Position numbers and translations under genes: made by a program
Notes under the pieces: model-generated
What the model was told of the DNA's origin: nothing
Seen by the model: the letters and a program-made list of their open reading frames with translations, nothing else
The model's database searches: none
NCBI RefSeq assembly: GCF_004000905.1
Contig: NZ_BIMD01000023.1
Coordinates: 1 to 64,000, forward strand
DNA: 64,000 bases
DNA from: Paenibacillus humicus NBRC 102415
Lineage (GTDB): Bacteria > Bacillota > Bacilli > Paenibacillales > Paenibacillaceae
Reading direction: 5' to 3'
Shown here: positions 35,350-43,946 of the stretch, one piece after another
Position numbering within the stretch: the first letter of the stretch is position 1
How the letters are laid out: each line of letters opens with the position of its first letter

Positions 35350-37269
35350 CTATCTGGCGCTGTTTTTGAATTTGTCCGTAATTCGCTGCAGCCGCCCTTT
35401 CACCTGTTCGGGAAATGCCTGGAGCGGCTGAGCCGTCTTGCCCGCTTCCCGCAGCGCCTTGTCGATGTCGATCTGCCCGTAGCCGAAATAAGAATCCTTA
35501 CCTTTGGCGCCGAGATCGATCGCCGTACGGCGCATGATATCCATCACCTGGACGTTGGTCAGGTCGGGATTGCGCGAGCGGATCAGGGCCGCCAGAGCGG
35601 CCACATGGGGGCTCGCCATCGATGTTCCCGACAATGCCGCGTACTGGCTGCCGGGGTAAGTGCTTGCGATGCTGTCGCCTGGAGCGGCGACGTCGATGTA
35701 ATCTCCAAAGTTGGAGAACGACGATTTCTGGCCCTTGGAGTCGGTCGAGGCGACCGCGAATACTTCCGGGTAGGCGGCGGGATAGCCCGGCCGGTCCGTA
35801 TTGTCGTTGCCGCTGGCCGCAATGAGGACGACGTCCCTGTCGTAGGCATATTTGATCGCGTCATGCAGGAACTCGGCGGATGCATAGTTGCCCAGGCTCA
35901 TATTGATGACCTTGGCGCCATGGTCCGTCGCCCAGATGAGCCCTTGGGCAACGGAATACGTGGAGCCGGCTCCGCTGCTGTCCAGCACCTTGACCGGCAT
36001 GATCTTGTTGTACCACGTCAGCCCGGCTACGCCTTCCCCGTTGTTGACGGTGGCGGCGATGATGCCGGTGACATGGGTGCCATGACCGACATCGTCGTCG
36101 GGCTTCGATCCGCTCGTCACGATGTTGGTTCCCGGCTCCAGCTTGCCGGTCAAGTCGGGATGGTCGGCCTGGACGCCGGTATCCAGCACGGCGACCTTCA
36201 CGGCATCGCTGCCCTTGGACAGGTTCCAGCCGAGCTCGGCTTCGATGGACGGCAGATTCCATTGATAGTCGGAATACAGCCTGTCGTTCGGAATGATCGG
36301 CTGGGCCGCCGTCTCGTCCACCAAGCCCCTCGCGCCGCTGCCGGCTTTATTTTCGAGGGGACGGTCGTTGGTTATATACAGGTAATGGGGCTCGACATAG
36401 ACGGGATTCCATTTCTTGCGGAAATAGCCCATCATCTTCATGGCGTCCATGCTGCGGGATCGGAAGATGAACGTGCTGTTCATCTTGTTTTCGGACACGG
36501 CGCCGATGTCCCGCCGGATGCGCGCCAGCTCTCCCGGTCCGGGATGGCTGCGGAACCGGACAACAACTTCCTGCACATGATAATGGCTGGACGCGCCATT
36601 GTCCTCGCCCGTGCGGACGGTCATTTCACGGCCGGTTCCCGCATGGACCGATTCGACTCTGTAATGGCCTTCGGCTGGATACGGCACGAGCCGCAGATTG
36701 CGCATTTGATGCCTCTGCACCTGGCCGACGATATCCTGCCGGATGATTCCGAGCACCCCTTCTCGGCCGCCGTAAGCCGGAATGCCAAGCACCATGTAGC
36801 GCTGGCCATCCGCTTCGACGATAGGGGACTGGTACCGGCTGCCGGCTTCGACTCCTTTTTTCGCCGCCTGAATCGAAGCCTTCAGCCTGGCTTCGGCGGA
36901 CTTGGGCATGCTGCCCGCGGAGATGGACGCCTTGTCTTTCTGCATCCACTCGAGCCGCAGCATCTGCGGATGCATGGCGATCAGCTTTTTCATGCCGCGC
37001 TCCTTGTCGGCGGACGGACGATCCGCAAGCGAGAACAGCTTGCCGATGTCCTTGGAGCATTGGGAGGCGCACAACTGCGAGGTGGCGTCCATATCGTGCT
37101 TGACGTCTGCTTCCTTGAGAAGATGTTCTTCCCGGGCCGAAAGGACTCGTGTTTTGGCCTGCTGCTGCTCATGATGCTTGGCGCCGGGAGATACGAACAA
37201 CGGGCTGATCGGAATCAGAATGGCAAGGAAAGCGAGCGCCGCGAAGGCGCCGATCCATTTTTTTCGCAT
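35350..37269 (-). CDS. Secreted S8 family serine protease (subtilase)
   Basis: A 639-residue exported subtilisin-like protease. An N-terminal signal or anchor (KKWIGAFAALAFLAILIPISPLF) is followed by about 200 residues of variable region and a fervidolysin-type prodomain (VVVRFRSHPGPGELARIRRDI). The catalytic domain has D363 (VLDTGVQ), H396 (GHGTHV), the oxyanion Asn in AASGNDN and S550 (GTSMASPH). GGGAGG lies about 12 bases upstream of the start. It stands alone on the minus strand, convergent with rnpB. The catalytic triad is complete; the substrate is unknown. The very long Lys/Gln-rich N-terminus is unusual for a degradative subtilisin. Confidence 0.93.
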   Translation of the reverse strand: MRKKWIGAFAALAFLAILIPISPLFVSPGAKHHEQQQAKTRVLSAREEHLLKEADVKHDMDATSQLCASQCSKDIGKLFSLADRPSADKERGMKKLIAMHPQMLRLEWMQKDKASISAGSMPKSAEARLKASIQAAKKGVEAGSRYQSPIVEADGQRYMVLGIPAYGGREGVLGIIRQDIVGQVQRHQMRNLRLVPYPAEGHYRVESVHAGTGREMTVRTGEDNGASSHYHVQEVVVRFRSHPGPGELARIRRDIGAVSENKMNSTFIFRSRSMDAMKMMGYFRKKWNPVYVEPHYLYITNDRPLENKAGSGARGLVDETAAQPIIPNDRLYSDYQWNLPSIEAELGWNLSKGSDAVKVAVLDTGVQADHPDLTGKLEPGTNIVTSGSKPDDDVGHGTHVTGIIAATVNNGEGVAGLTWYNKIMPVKVLDSSGAGSTYSVAQGLIWATDHGAKVINMSLGNYASAEFLHDAIKYAYDRDVVLIAASGNDNTDRPGYPAAYPEVFAVASTDSKGQKSSFSNFGDYIDVAAPGDSIASTYPGSQYAALSGTSMASPHVAALAALIRSRNPDLTNVQVMDIMRRTAIDLGAKGKDSYFGYGQIDIDKALREAGKTAQPLQAFPEQVKGRLQRITDKFKNSAR

Positions 37270-37481
37270 AGCTTCAGAAAACCTCCCGAAAGCATAAGTA
37301 ACTGGACGAGCGTGCTCCTTTAGAGTTGGGAAGGAAGCCCGGAATTATGCGCTTCGGCTTCGGCTGCGGGTGCAGGACGATGCAGGAACATGTCCCAAAT
37401 ACCTACAAATCGCCGCTGTTCTGTGATAGGATAAACGTGACCATCAAAGTCTTGCTGGATCGATGAAAGGGGAACATCACA

Positions 37482-37982
37482 ATGCCATCTGCCAACGTCA
37501 AAGCGTTAAGCGAATCCACGCGCGGCAAGCTCAAAGAAGCCGTATCCTTGCTGGAGCCATTCCTGAACCAGCATGCACTCCCGCAGCTGGAGGCGCCGGA
37601 TGCAGGCGGCGAGGAGCAGACCTTCTACAAAGGGCTGCTGTCGGATCTGCGCCATCTTCTGGTCTATTCCGAAGTGGCTTACGAGAAGCTTGGCGTCACG
37701 CTGCGCCGCCCGACCTTTGACAATGACTATGCGGAGAGATTGCTGTATGAGGTTTACCATCATAGCGTGAACGCGTTCTTCTATCCGAAGAACGAGGGGT
37801 ATTCCGAGGATGGAAGATATGCCTATACGGGCCAGGATGCGATCCGCTTCCGCCACAAGCCCGTGCGCGCGGCGCGCGACATCGTGCTCGGCGTATCCAA
37901 GATTTACGAAGAGCTGCGCGACGACCTTGCCTATTATGAAAATGACTACATGACCCAGCGCAGGATGCAAGGTCAGAAATAG
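37482..37982 (+). CDS. ypuI: YpuI family protein (DUF3907)
   Basis: A 166-residue protein matching the YpuI/DUF3907 family by LRHLLVYSEVAYEKLGV, RLLYEVYHHSVNAFFYPKNE and DAIRFRHKP. AAAGGGG lies 10 bases before ATG 37482. No signal or membrane segment is present, so it is cytoplasmic. Function is unknown in the family. Monocistronic by appearance, with a DUF1540 gene 54 bases downstream. Confidence 0.88.
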   Translation: MPSANVKALSESTRGKLKEAVSLLEPFLNQHALPQLEAPDAGGEEQTFYKGLLSDLRHLLVYSEVAYEKLGVTLRRPTFDNDYAERLLYEVYHHSVNAFFYPKNEGYSEDGRYAYTGQDAIRFRHKPVRAARDIVLGVSKIYEELRDDLAYYENDYMTQRRMQGQK

Positions 37983-38036
37983 GAAAGCATACGTCGGGCC
38001 CGCCGCGGGAATTCTTTGTAGCGGAGGTGATCGACT

Positions 38037-38252
38037 ATGCCAAAAGGCGTAGCTTGCAGCGTATCGAACTGTGCGTTTTGGGGACAAGGCAACCAATGTG
38101 GCGCCGATGCCATCAACATCGAGATCGACCAGCATGCCCATGCGGATTTGACGGCCGAATTCGCCGATGAGGATCTTGGCGTCAACCACCAGGATTCAGC
38201 CAAGGAATCCTCCGCCACCTGCTGCCATACGTTCAAGCCGAAGGAAGGCTGA
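38037..38252 (+). CDS. DUF1540 domain protein
   Basis: A 71-residue protein with the DUF1540 cysteine pattern: CSVSNCAFWGQGNQCGADAI at the N-terminus and CCHTF near the end, suggesting a small metal-binding (probably zinc) domain. GCGGAGGTGA at 38021-38030 precedes the ATG. The family is common in spore-forming Firmicutes. The next gene starts 6 bases after the stop, so these two are probably co-transcribed. Confidence 0.88.
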   Translation: MPKGVACSVSNCAFWGQGNQCGADAINIEIDQHAHADLTAEFADEDLGVNHQDSAKESSATCCHTFKPKEG

Positions 38253-38258
38253 GGGCTT

Positions 38259-38648
38259 ATGTCCGATCCATCGAGGCGCCGTCACGGAATTCGGAAGAAG
38301 CGGCATGAGGATTGGATCGCCCGCTCGCGCGAGCAATTCGGCGATGTGGAAACGGCTGCCGAAATCGCGCCGGCCCCGCATTCCGAATCCAGCGGCAGCC
38401 AAAGGCGCATCGAATCGCTGAAGCGCGAAGTCGTCTCGGCCGGCCGCTCGCTCGGCTGGACCGCACTCGTATTCGCCGTGCTATCCTGGCTGATCTGGCC
38501 GGCATTTATGGGAATTACGGCGGCCGTATTCGGTTATTTCGCCTTTTTCCAAGGCAGCCGGATGCTCGGCGGCATCGCGATGGCGATGGGCGGGCTGGCC
38601 GCCGCCGTTTATTTGATCTTACTGCCCTTATATTTGATGCTCGGCTGA
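38259..38648 (+). CDS. Small membrane protein of unknown function
   Basis: A 129-residue protein with a basic, charged N-terminal half (about 65 residues) and a C-terminal half of two to three membrane spans (WTALVFAVLSWLIWPAFMG, YFAFFQGSRMLGGIAMAMGG, AAAVYLILLPLYLML). The layout recalls DUF4190-type small membrane proteins, though the match is weak. GAAGGCTGAGGG precedes the ATG. A clear terminator follows. Confidence 0.8.
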   Translation: MSDPSRRRHGIRKKRHEDWIARSREQFGDVETAAEIAPAPHSESSGSQRRIESLKREVVSAGRSLGWTALVFAVLSWLIWPAFMGITAAVFGYFAFFQGSRMLGGIAMAMGGLAAAVYLILLPLYLMLG

Positions 38649-38655
38649 TTGCAGC

Positions 38656-38684
38656 CCGTCCTTTTTCCGAGGACGGGTTTTTTC
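38656..38684 (+). terminator. Terminator after the DUF1540 unit
   Basis: A perfect 8-bp stem (38656-38663 with 38671-38678) with a 7-base loop and six T's. Confidence 0.88.
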
Positions 38685-38804
38685 GATCCGGCAGCGACCG
38701 AGACGCGACCGGTTGCGGCTAGCAGCTTAATCTTTGACCAGGCATTCATTTTGACTGGCGATAAACCGATATACATTTCATGACAATGGCTAGAGAGGAA
38801 TGAC

Positions 38805-39515
38805 ATGATGTCCATCGACCCCCGCATCCTCACGACTTTGCTTAAACTGCAGCTGTCGCCGAGCCTGAGCCAGCTCACCGGCTCTTCCGCCTCCGGCACT
38901 TCGGCTGTCGGACAAACCTCGTTCGACCAGCTGCTGTCCCAGCTTTCGGCATCGGACCAGAGCGCATGGGCTGGCGAGGAAAACGACGATTCCTACGGCT
39001 ATGGCATTCCGGCCTCGCTGCAGCTGCTGCAGACGGGCTTGCCCGGAGGCTTGGACTCGATGAGCCCGGCTGTCTCGGGATCAGCGGCGGACGGCTCCGC
39101 AGCGCCTTACGAAAGCATGATCCAATCTGCCGCAGCCCGCTACGGAGTATCCGAGTCGTTGATCAAGGCGGTGATCGGAGCGGAATCCTCCTTCAACCCG
39201 AGCGCCGAATCGTCCGCCGGGGCCAAAGGGCTCATGCAGCTGATGGACGGGACGGCAAGCGGGCTTGGCGTGACCGATCCGTTCGATCCGGCTCAAAATA
39301 TCGACGGCGGCTCGAAATACTTGTCGTATCTGCTGCGCAAGTACGACGGCAGCGCGGCAACCGCGCTCGCAGCCTACAATGCAGGACCCGGAAAGCTTGA
39401 CCGCCTCGGCATTTCCGATGAATCGTCCTTGAGCGCCCTTTTCTCCACCTTGCCGGCCGAAACCCAGCGTTATGTGGCCAAAGTGCTGGAGAAGGAAAGC
39501 TCGCTCCGCTTGTAA
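38805..39515 (+). CDS. Lytic transglycosylase, SLT domain
   Basis: A 236-residue protein whose C-terminal half is a soluble lytic transglycosylase domain that cleaves peptidoglycan glycan strands. Catalytic Glu is E127 in VIGAESSFNP, followed by GAKGLMQLM, the DPAQNI segment and AAYNAGPGKL. The N-terminal 100 residues are Ser/Gly/Leu-rich and do not form a clear signal peptide, which is unusual for an enzyme acting outside the membrane. ATG 38805 or 38808 follows GAGAGG. Resembles the B. subtilis YjbJ/CwlQ class. Confidence 0.9.
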   Translation: MMSIDPRILTTLLKLQLSPSLSQLTGSSASGTSAVGQTSFDQLLSQLSASDQSAWAGEENDDSYGYGIPASLQLLQTGLPGGLDSMSPAVSGSAADGSAAPYESMIQSAAARYGVSESLIKAVIGAESSFNPSAESSAGAKGLMQLMDGTASGLGVTDPFDPAQNIDGGSKYLSYLLRKYDGSAATALAAYNAGPGKLDRLGISDESSLSALFSTLPAETQRYVAKVLEKESSLRL

Positions 39516-39574
39516 CGCTACCTGTTTTGCGATACGATAGTGGGTGCCTGTTCAACATTCGGACATGTACCATG

Positions 39575-39632
39575 ACCGCTGCTCCGAAGCTGTCCCGATC
39601 CGATCGGGGACAGCCGGCCAGGCGGTTTTTTT
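39575..39632 (+). terminator. Terminator after the transglycosylase gene
   Basis: Outer arms ACCGC (39575-39579) and GCGGT (39622-39626) enclose a GC-rich hairpin (39589-39596 with 39606-39614); a long T-run follows at 39626-39632. Confidence 0.75.
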
Positions 39633-39662
39633 ATTTTTTTGCCAAAAGGAGTCTTGGACTAA

Positions 39663-40844
39663 ATGAACCCGGAAAAGGCTTGGCTTTACTTTGACCATTG
39701 CGCTTCGACGCCTCCTCATCCGGATGTCGTGCGGACGCTGGCAGAGGTCATGCAGCGGCATTACGGCAATCCGTCCTCTCTGCATCGCGCAGGCTTGGAT
39801 GCGGACCGTCTCATCCGCCAGGCGAGAGAGCTGCTCGGCAAGCTGTTCGAGGTGGAAGCGGACGAGTGGATCTTCACTTCCGGAGGCACGGAGAGCAACC
39901 AGCTGGCCATCAAGGGCGCGGCGAGAGCGAATCGTTCCAAAGGCAGCCATTTGATCACCTCCGTCACGGAGCACGCCTCGGTGCTGGAGGCGTTCCTCCA
40001 GCTGGAGAGGGAAGGCTTCGAGGTCACCTATCTGCCCGTGGATTCCATAGGCCGGATCAGCGTGGAGCAGCTCCGCGATGCCATGAAGCCGGGCACGATT
40101 CTGGTCAGCCTGATGCAGGTCAACAACGAGACGGGAGCCGTGCAGCCGATTGCGGAAGCGGGGAGCCTGCTGCGGGGCTGTCCCGACACCCTCTTCCATG
40201 TCGACGGCGTCCAGAGCATCGGCAAGCTGCCCGTACGGCTGAGGGAGTGGGGGATCGATCTGTTCAGCGGTTCGGCCCATAAGCTTCGCGGTCCGAAGGG
40301 CAGCGGATTCCTGTACGTCCGTGGAGGCGTAAGGCTGGAGCCGCTGCTTGGAGGGGGCGAGCAGGAGAGCGGCTTCCGGCCCGGTACGCAGAACGTGCCG
40401 GGCATCGTTGCTTCCGCCAAGGCGGTCCGCCTGTCCATGGAATCCAGGGAAGAGCGCGCGCGCAAGCTGGGCGGACTGAGAAGCCGCCTATTGGACCGCA
40501 TTGCCCTGCTGCCGGAGCTTGAAGTGAACGGGGATTCCGCACCGGATTCGCCTTATCAGGCGCCGCATGTGCTCAACTTCTCCTATGCCGGCATGAAGCC
40601 TGAAGTGCTCGTCCATGCACTGGAGGAGGCGGGCATGCTCGTCTCGACCAAATCTGCCTGCTCCTCCAAGGACGACAAGCCGAGCGGCGTGCTGCTGGCG
40701 ATGGGCTATCCAAGGCACAGGGCGGCAGCGGGAATCCGTGTGAGCTTCGGGGACGAGCACGGGCCGGAGGATATCGACCGGCTGGCGGACGCCCTGGCCG
40801 AAGCGGTCCGCCGGCTGAAGCCCCTTGAAAGGAATGGGAGATAA
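39663..40844 (+). CDS. Cysteine desulfurase (NifS/IscS-like), thiI partner
   Basis: PLP enzyme taking sulfur from cysteine, here probably for tRNA 4-thiouridine made by ThiI encoded next. The PLP lysine is K207 in SAHKLRGPKG and the active-site Cys is C333 in STKSACSSKDD. FDHCASTPPHPDV and TSGGTESNQLA are typical. Length is 393 residues. It stops at 40844 and thiI begins at 40845, the nifZ-thiI type pairing known in Bacillus. A GAAAGG-type site lies inside its 3' end for thiI. Confidence 0.93.
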   Translation: MNPEKAWLYFDHCASTPPHPDVVRTLAEVMQRHYGNPSSLHRAGLDADRLIRQARELLGKLFEVEADEWIFTSGGTESNQLAIKGAARANRSKGSHLITSVTEHASVLEAFLQLEREGFEVTYLPVDSIGRISVEQLRDAMKPGTILVSLMQVNNETGAVQPIAEAGSLLRGCPDTLFHVDGVQSIGKLPVRLREWGIDLFSGSAHKLRGPKGSGFLYVRGGVRLEPLLGGGEQESGFRPGTQNVPGIVASAKAVRLSMESREERARKLGGLRSRLLDRIALLPELEVNGDSAPDSPYQAPHVLNFSYAGMKPEVLVHALEEAGMLVSTKSACSSKDDKPSGVLLAMGYPRHRAAAGIRVSFGDEHGPEDIDRLADALAEAVRRLKPLERNGR

Positions 40845-42080
40845 ATGATTTATGACTTCATAACCGTCCGGTTCGGCGAGATTACGCTGAAGGGCCGCAA
40901 TCGGGGAAGGTTCGAGCAGCAGCTGCTGCGGCATGTTCAAGATGCGCTCGGGCATATGCCCGAACTTGAGTTCAACAAAACGTACGGACGAATCTATATC
41001 AAGCTGAACGGGGCTTCGTACAAAGAAGCTGCCGCCGGACTGGGCAAGGTGTTCGGCATCCATTCCTTCAGCCCGGTGAAGAGGACCGAGTCGGATGCCG
41101 ACTCGATCCGGGAGACGGCGCTGGAAGTATGGAAATCGCTGCCGAAGGAGCCTGCGACCTTCAAGGTGTCCACCAAAAGAGGATGGAAAGGCTTTCCGCA
41201 TCCGTCCTATGACATGAACCATATCGTCGGCTCAGCCATACTGCGGGCTTACCCCGGCCTCGCCGTGGACGTGCATCGTCCCGAGACGGAGCTGCGGGTC
41301 GACATTCAGCCGGAAGGAACGTACCTTTATTGCGCGAGCGAGCCTGGCGCAGGAGGATTTCCGTACGGAACGAACGGGAAAGCGATGCTGCTGCTGTCGG
41401 GCGGAATCGACAGTCCCGTCGCCGCTTGGTCCGCCATGCGCAAAGGGCTGGAGCTGGAGGCGGTGCACTTCCACAGCTATCCGTTCACGAGCGAGCAGTC
41501 GACGGACAAGGTCATCGAGCTTGCGCGCTGGCTGTCGGTGTATGCCGGCAAGCCGCTGAAGCTCCATCTCGTTTCGTTCACGGATATCCAGACCCGCTTT
41601 ACGCAGACGGGCCAGGAGCACTTGACCATTACGCTCATGAGACGCTCGATGCTCGCCATCGCGGAGCTGCTGGCGGAGAAGCATGGAGCGGGAGCCGTCG
41701 TGACAGGCGACAGCCTCGGACAAGTGGCGAGCCAGACGCTCGGAAGCATGAACGTCATCGGCCGCACGCTGTCGCTGCCGCTGCTGAGGCCGCTCGTCAT
41801 GATGGACAAGCAGGAAATCATCGACAAGGCCGTACAGATCGGCACGTACGAGACTTCCATTCTTCCGTTCGAGGACTGCTGCACGCTGTTCGTGCCGAAA
41901 TCCCCGAGCACGAATCCCAATCTGCGCGTGGTGGAGCGCACCGAGCAGTCGATCGAGGGGCTGGGGGACATGGTGAGGCTCGCTGCGGAGAATACGGAGA
42001 CGATCGTCCTGAGCCGAGGCGAAATCATCAAGCGCAAATCTGCGGTCTTGCAGGAATCCGAGGACCGGGATTGGTTCTAG
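40845..42080 (+). CDS. thiI: tRNA uracil 4-sulfurtransferase ThiI
   Basis: Adenylates U8 of tRNA and transfers sulfur to make s4U. The 411-residue protein has an N-terminal ferredoxin-like and THUMP region (about residues 1-165) and a PP-loop domain with SGGIDSPVAAW at residues 185-195. The C-terminal rhodanese domain of the E. coli enzyme is absent, as usual in Bacilli, so the neighbouring desulfurase likely supplies persulfide directly. Conserved DCCTLFVPKSPSTNP is present. Confidence 0.95.
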   Translation: MIYDFITVRFGEITLKGRNRGRFEQQLLRHVQDALGHMPELEFNKTYGRIYIKLNGASYKEAAAGLGKVFGIHSFSPVKRTESDADSIRETALEVWKSLPKEPATFKVSTKRGWKGFPHPSYDMNHIVGSAILRAYPGLAVDVHRPETELRVDIQPEGTYLYCASEPGAGGFPYGTNGKAMLLLSGGIDSPVAAWSAMRKGLELEAVHFHSYPFTSEQSTDKVIELARWLSVYAGKPLKLHLVSFTDIQTRFTQTGQEHLTITLMRRSMLAIAELLAEKHGAGAVVTGDSLGQVASQTLGSMNVIGRTLSLPLLRPLVMMDKQEIIDKAVQIGTYETSILPFEDCCTLFVPKSPSTNPNLRVVERTEQSIEGLGDMVRLAAENTETIVLSRGEIIKRKSAVLQESEDRDWF

Positions 42081-42093
42081 GACCGGCCTCAAC

Positions 42094-42127
42094 TAAAAAA
42101 AGCCCGCCGGCATATTTCCGGCAGGCT
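42094..42127 (-). terminator. Terminator of the minus-strand TerC gene
   Basis: On the minus strand a 10-bp stem (one G-U pair; arms 42118-42127 and 42101-42110 in plus coordinates) is followed by seven T's (A's at 42094-42100). On the plus strand the stem has a C-A mismatch, so it is better suited to the minus strand, but may also end thiI. Confidence 0.78.
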
Positions 42128-42137
42128 CCGGGAGACT

Positions 42138-42830
42138 CTAATGGGTCTCCCTTTCTTTTTGCTGCGAATTCATTTTGTTCTTCCGCATCCAGTTGGTCAG
42201 CAAGCCTGCTCCAAGGATGAGGGCGATGACGATGAGGATGAACACCCATTCCGGCATCGGACGGCCGTCGAACAGGTGGGCGACCTTCGGCTCTCCGGCA
42301 ATCATATGTCCGGCCGTATAGCCAAGAACGGCTGCGCCGACGTACAGAATCCAAGGGAGCTTCTCGATCAGCTTGATGAACACCGTGCTGCCCCATACGA
42401 CGATCGGGATGCTGATAAGAAGGCCGACGATGACGAGCCAGATGTTGCCATGCGAAGCGCCTGCAACGGCGAGCACGTTGTCGATGCCCATGGCTGCGTC
42501 CGCGACGACGATTGTTCCGATCGCGGCGCCGAGCGTGCCCCCCGCCTTGATATTGTCATGGCTGCTGTCCTCTTGCACCAGCAGCTTATAAGCAATCCAG
42601 ATCAGCAGGAGACCGCCGGCAAGATGGAGCCACGGAACATCAAGGAGATAAACGACGAGCACCGTCGCGACCATGCGGATGGCGATCGCGCCGAACGTTC
42701 CCCAGATGACCGCTTTTTTCTGCTGTTCCTTGGGCAGGTTGCGGGCCGCGAGGGCGATGACGATCGCGTTGTCTCCGGCAAGCATAAGATCGATGAAAAT
42801 GATGGTCAGCAGAGGCCCTAACCAGTCCAT
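42138..42830 (-). CDS. TerC family membrane protein
   Basis: A 230-residue TerC/YjbE-type integral membrane protein with about seven spans. The acidic metal-site motifs are present (DLMLAGDNAIVIALAARNLP, VVADAAMGIDNVLAVAGA). Members of the family export Mn2+ or metalate exported proteins in Bacillus. AAGGAGGAG lies 7 bases before the ATG on the minus strand. It is divergent from a second TerC paralogue and ends in a hydrophilic tail. No yybP-ykoY riboswitch is seen upstream; a sequence resembling a sigma-W promoter is. Confidence 0.92.
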   Translation of the reverse strand: MDWLGPLLTIIFIDLMLAGDNAIVIALAARNLPKEQQKKAVIWGTFGAIAIRMVATVLVVYLLDVPWLHLAGGLLLIWIAYKLLVQEDSSHDNIKAGGTLGAAIGTIVVADAAMGIDNVLAVAGASHGNIWLVIVGLLISIPIVVWGSTVFIKLIEKLPWILYVGAAVLGYTAGHMIAGEPKVAHLFDGRPMPEWVFILIVIALILGAGLLTNWMRKNKMNSQQKERETH

Positions 42831-42881
42831 ACAAGCTCCTCCTTCAAGTTCTCTTCGTTAAACCTCATAAGTACCTACCCT

Positions 42882-42910
42882 TATACGGGGGCGTTCGGAC
42901 AATGGATTCA
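42882..42910 (-). promoter_or_regulatory. Possible ECF (sigma-W-like) promoter of TerC gene
   Basis: On the minus strand TGAATC (42910-42905), a 17-base spacer and CGTATA (42887-42882) are close to the known sigma-W pattern TGAAAC-N16/17-CGTATA. It lies about 50 bases before the minus-strand TerC gene. Confidence 0.4.
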
Positions 42911-43107
42911 TTTTTTTTAGCAGTCAGAATTTATTTCGTGCCGATGGAATTCCGCATCTTCGCTTGCACCCCGGAATTCCGGCACCGCCGTTAGGAGCCA
43001 AAGAAGCAGGAATCGGAGCGGCGGGCGCGCGCAGCGGGAAGAAGGAAGGCCGCCTGCATATTTCCGCAAGCTTGGACATACCTCTGAAATAGAAAGGGGA
43101 TGTACGG

Positions 43108-43782
43108 GTGGACAATCTCTGGATTTTTTTGCAAATCATCATGATCAACATTCTGCTCAGCGGGGACAATGCCGTCGTCATTGCGATGGCCAGCCGCCAG
43201 CTGCCCTCGCAGCAGCGCGAGCGCGCCGTATGGTGGGGATCCTTCGCCGCTGTCGGGCTGAGATGCCTGCTGACGCTCGCCGCCATCTCTCTGCTGCAGC
43301 TCCCTTACCTGCAGGCCGCAGGCTCCGTGCTGCTGGTATGGATCGCCGTCAAGCTGCTGCATGACGCCGAAGCGGGAAGGCGTCCCGGCACTTCCGGAGC
43401 GAGGCCGGCTGTCGCCGCAACCTTGGCCGGCGCCGTATGGACGATCGTCACGGCGGATTTCATCATGAGCCTCGACAATGTGCTTGCCGTTGCCGCCGTG
43501 GCGGACGGCGAACCCGTACTTATGATGCTCGGAATCGTCCTCAGCATACCGATGATCATCTGGGGCAGCCATGTGCTGGGCAAGCTTCTGGCCCGCTACC
43601 CGTCGCTCGTCTACGCAGGCTCCGGCCTGCTCGGATACGCAGCCGGCGAAATGCTCGTCTCCGATCCCGGCCTGCATGCCGTCTTCGCACGGATTCCGCT
43701 CGCCCATGCCGCTATCCCGGTGCTGTTCATTCCGCTCGTCATCGTGCTCGGCATCGCGACGATGAAGAAAAACCGGCCATGA
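43108..43782 (+). CDS. TerC family membrane protein, second copy
   Basis: A 224-residue TerC-type protein with about seven spans and the same acidic motifs (INILLSGDNAVVIAMASRQLP, VTADFIMSLDNVLAVAAVA). It is a diverged paralogue of the minus-strand TerC gene 277 bases away and points the other way. GTG 43108 follows GAAAGGGG at 43093-43100. A small hairpin follows the stop at 43802. Confidence 0.9.
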   Translation: MDNLWIFLQIIMINILLSGDNAVVIAMASRQLPSQQRERAVWWGSFAAVGLRCLLTLAAISLLQLPYLQAAGSVLLVWIAVKLLHDAEAGRRPGTSGARPAVAATLAGAVWTIVTADFIMSLDNVLAVAAVADGEPVLMMLGIVLSIPMIIWGSHVLGKLLARYPSLVYAGSGLLGYAAGEMLVSDPGLHAVFARIPLAHAAIPVLFIPLVIVLGIATMKKNRP

Positions 43783-43801
43783 CTTTCCGCCGCTTGCGGC
43801 G

Positions 43802-43827
43802 ACCCGAAGCCCGCTTCGGGTTTATTT
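43802..43827 (+). terminator. Terminator after the second TerC gene
   Basis: A perfect 8-bp stem (43802-43809 with 43814-43821), 4-base loop, then TTTATTT. Confidence 0.65.
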
Positions 43828-43946
43828 CATTTCCCTGCTTGTTCCTGCTGGTATTTTTATTGCACTTCCTATAGAATAAGAAAGATATGAGCTGTCGTCT
43901 TCTGCCGTTGCTTCGGCAGGCGTTATGGGAAACGGGGGGATAGAAA

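Noticed and set aside
35149-37323. 724-codon plus-strand open frame
   Set aside because: Antisense to the subtilase with its intact catalytic triad, and it begins inside rnpB.
38751-38775. Sigma-A promoter TTGACT plus TATACA before the transglycosylase gene
   Set aside because: The spacer is only 13 bases, too short for a functional sigma-A promoter.
42831-43107. yybP-ykoY manganese riboswitch between the TerC genes
   Set aside because: Looked for because such genes often have one; the conserved GGGGAGTA-type core and loop sequence could not be found on either strand by eye.
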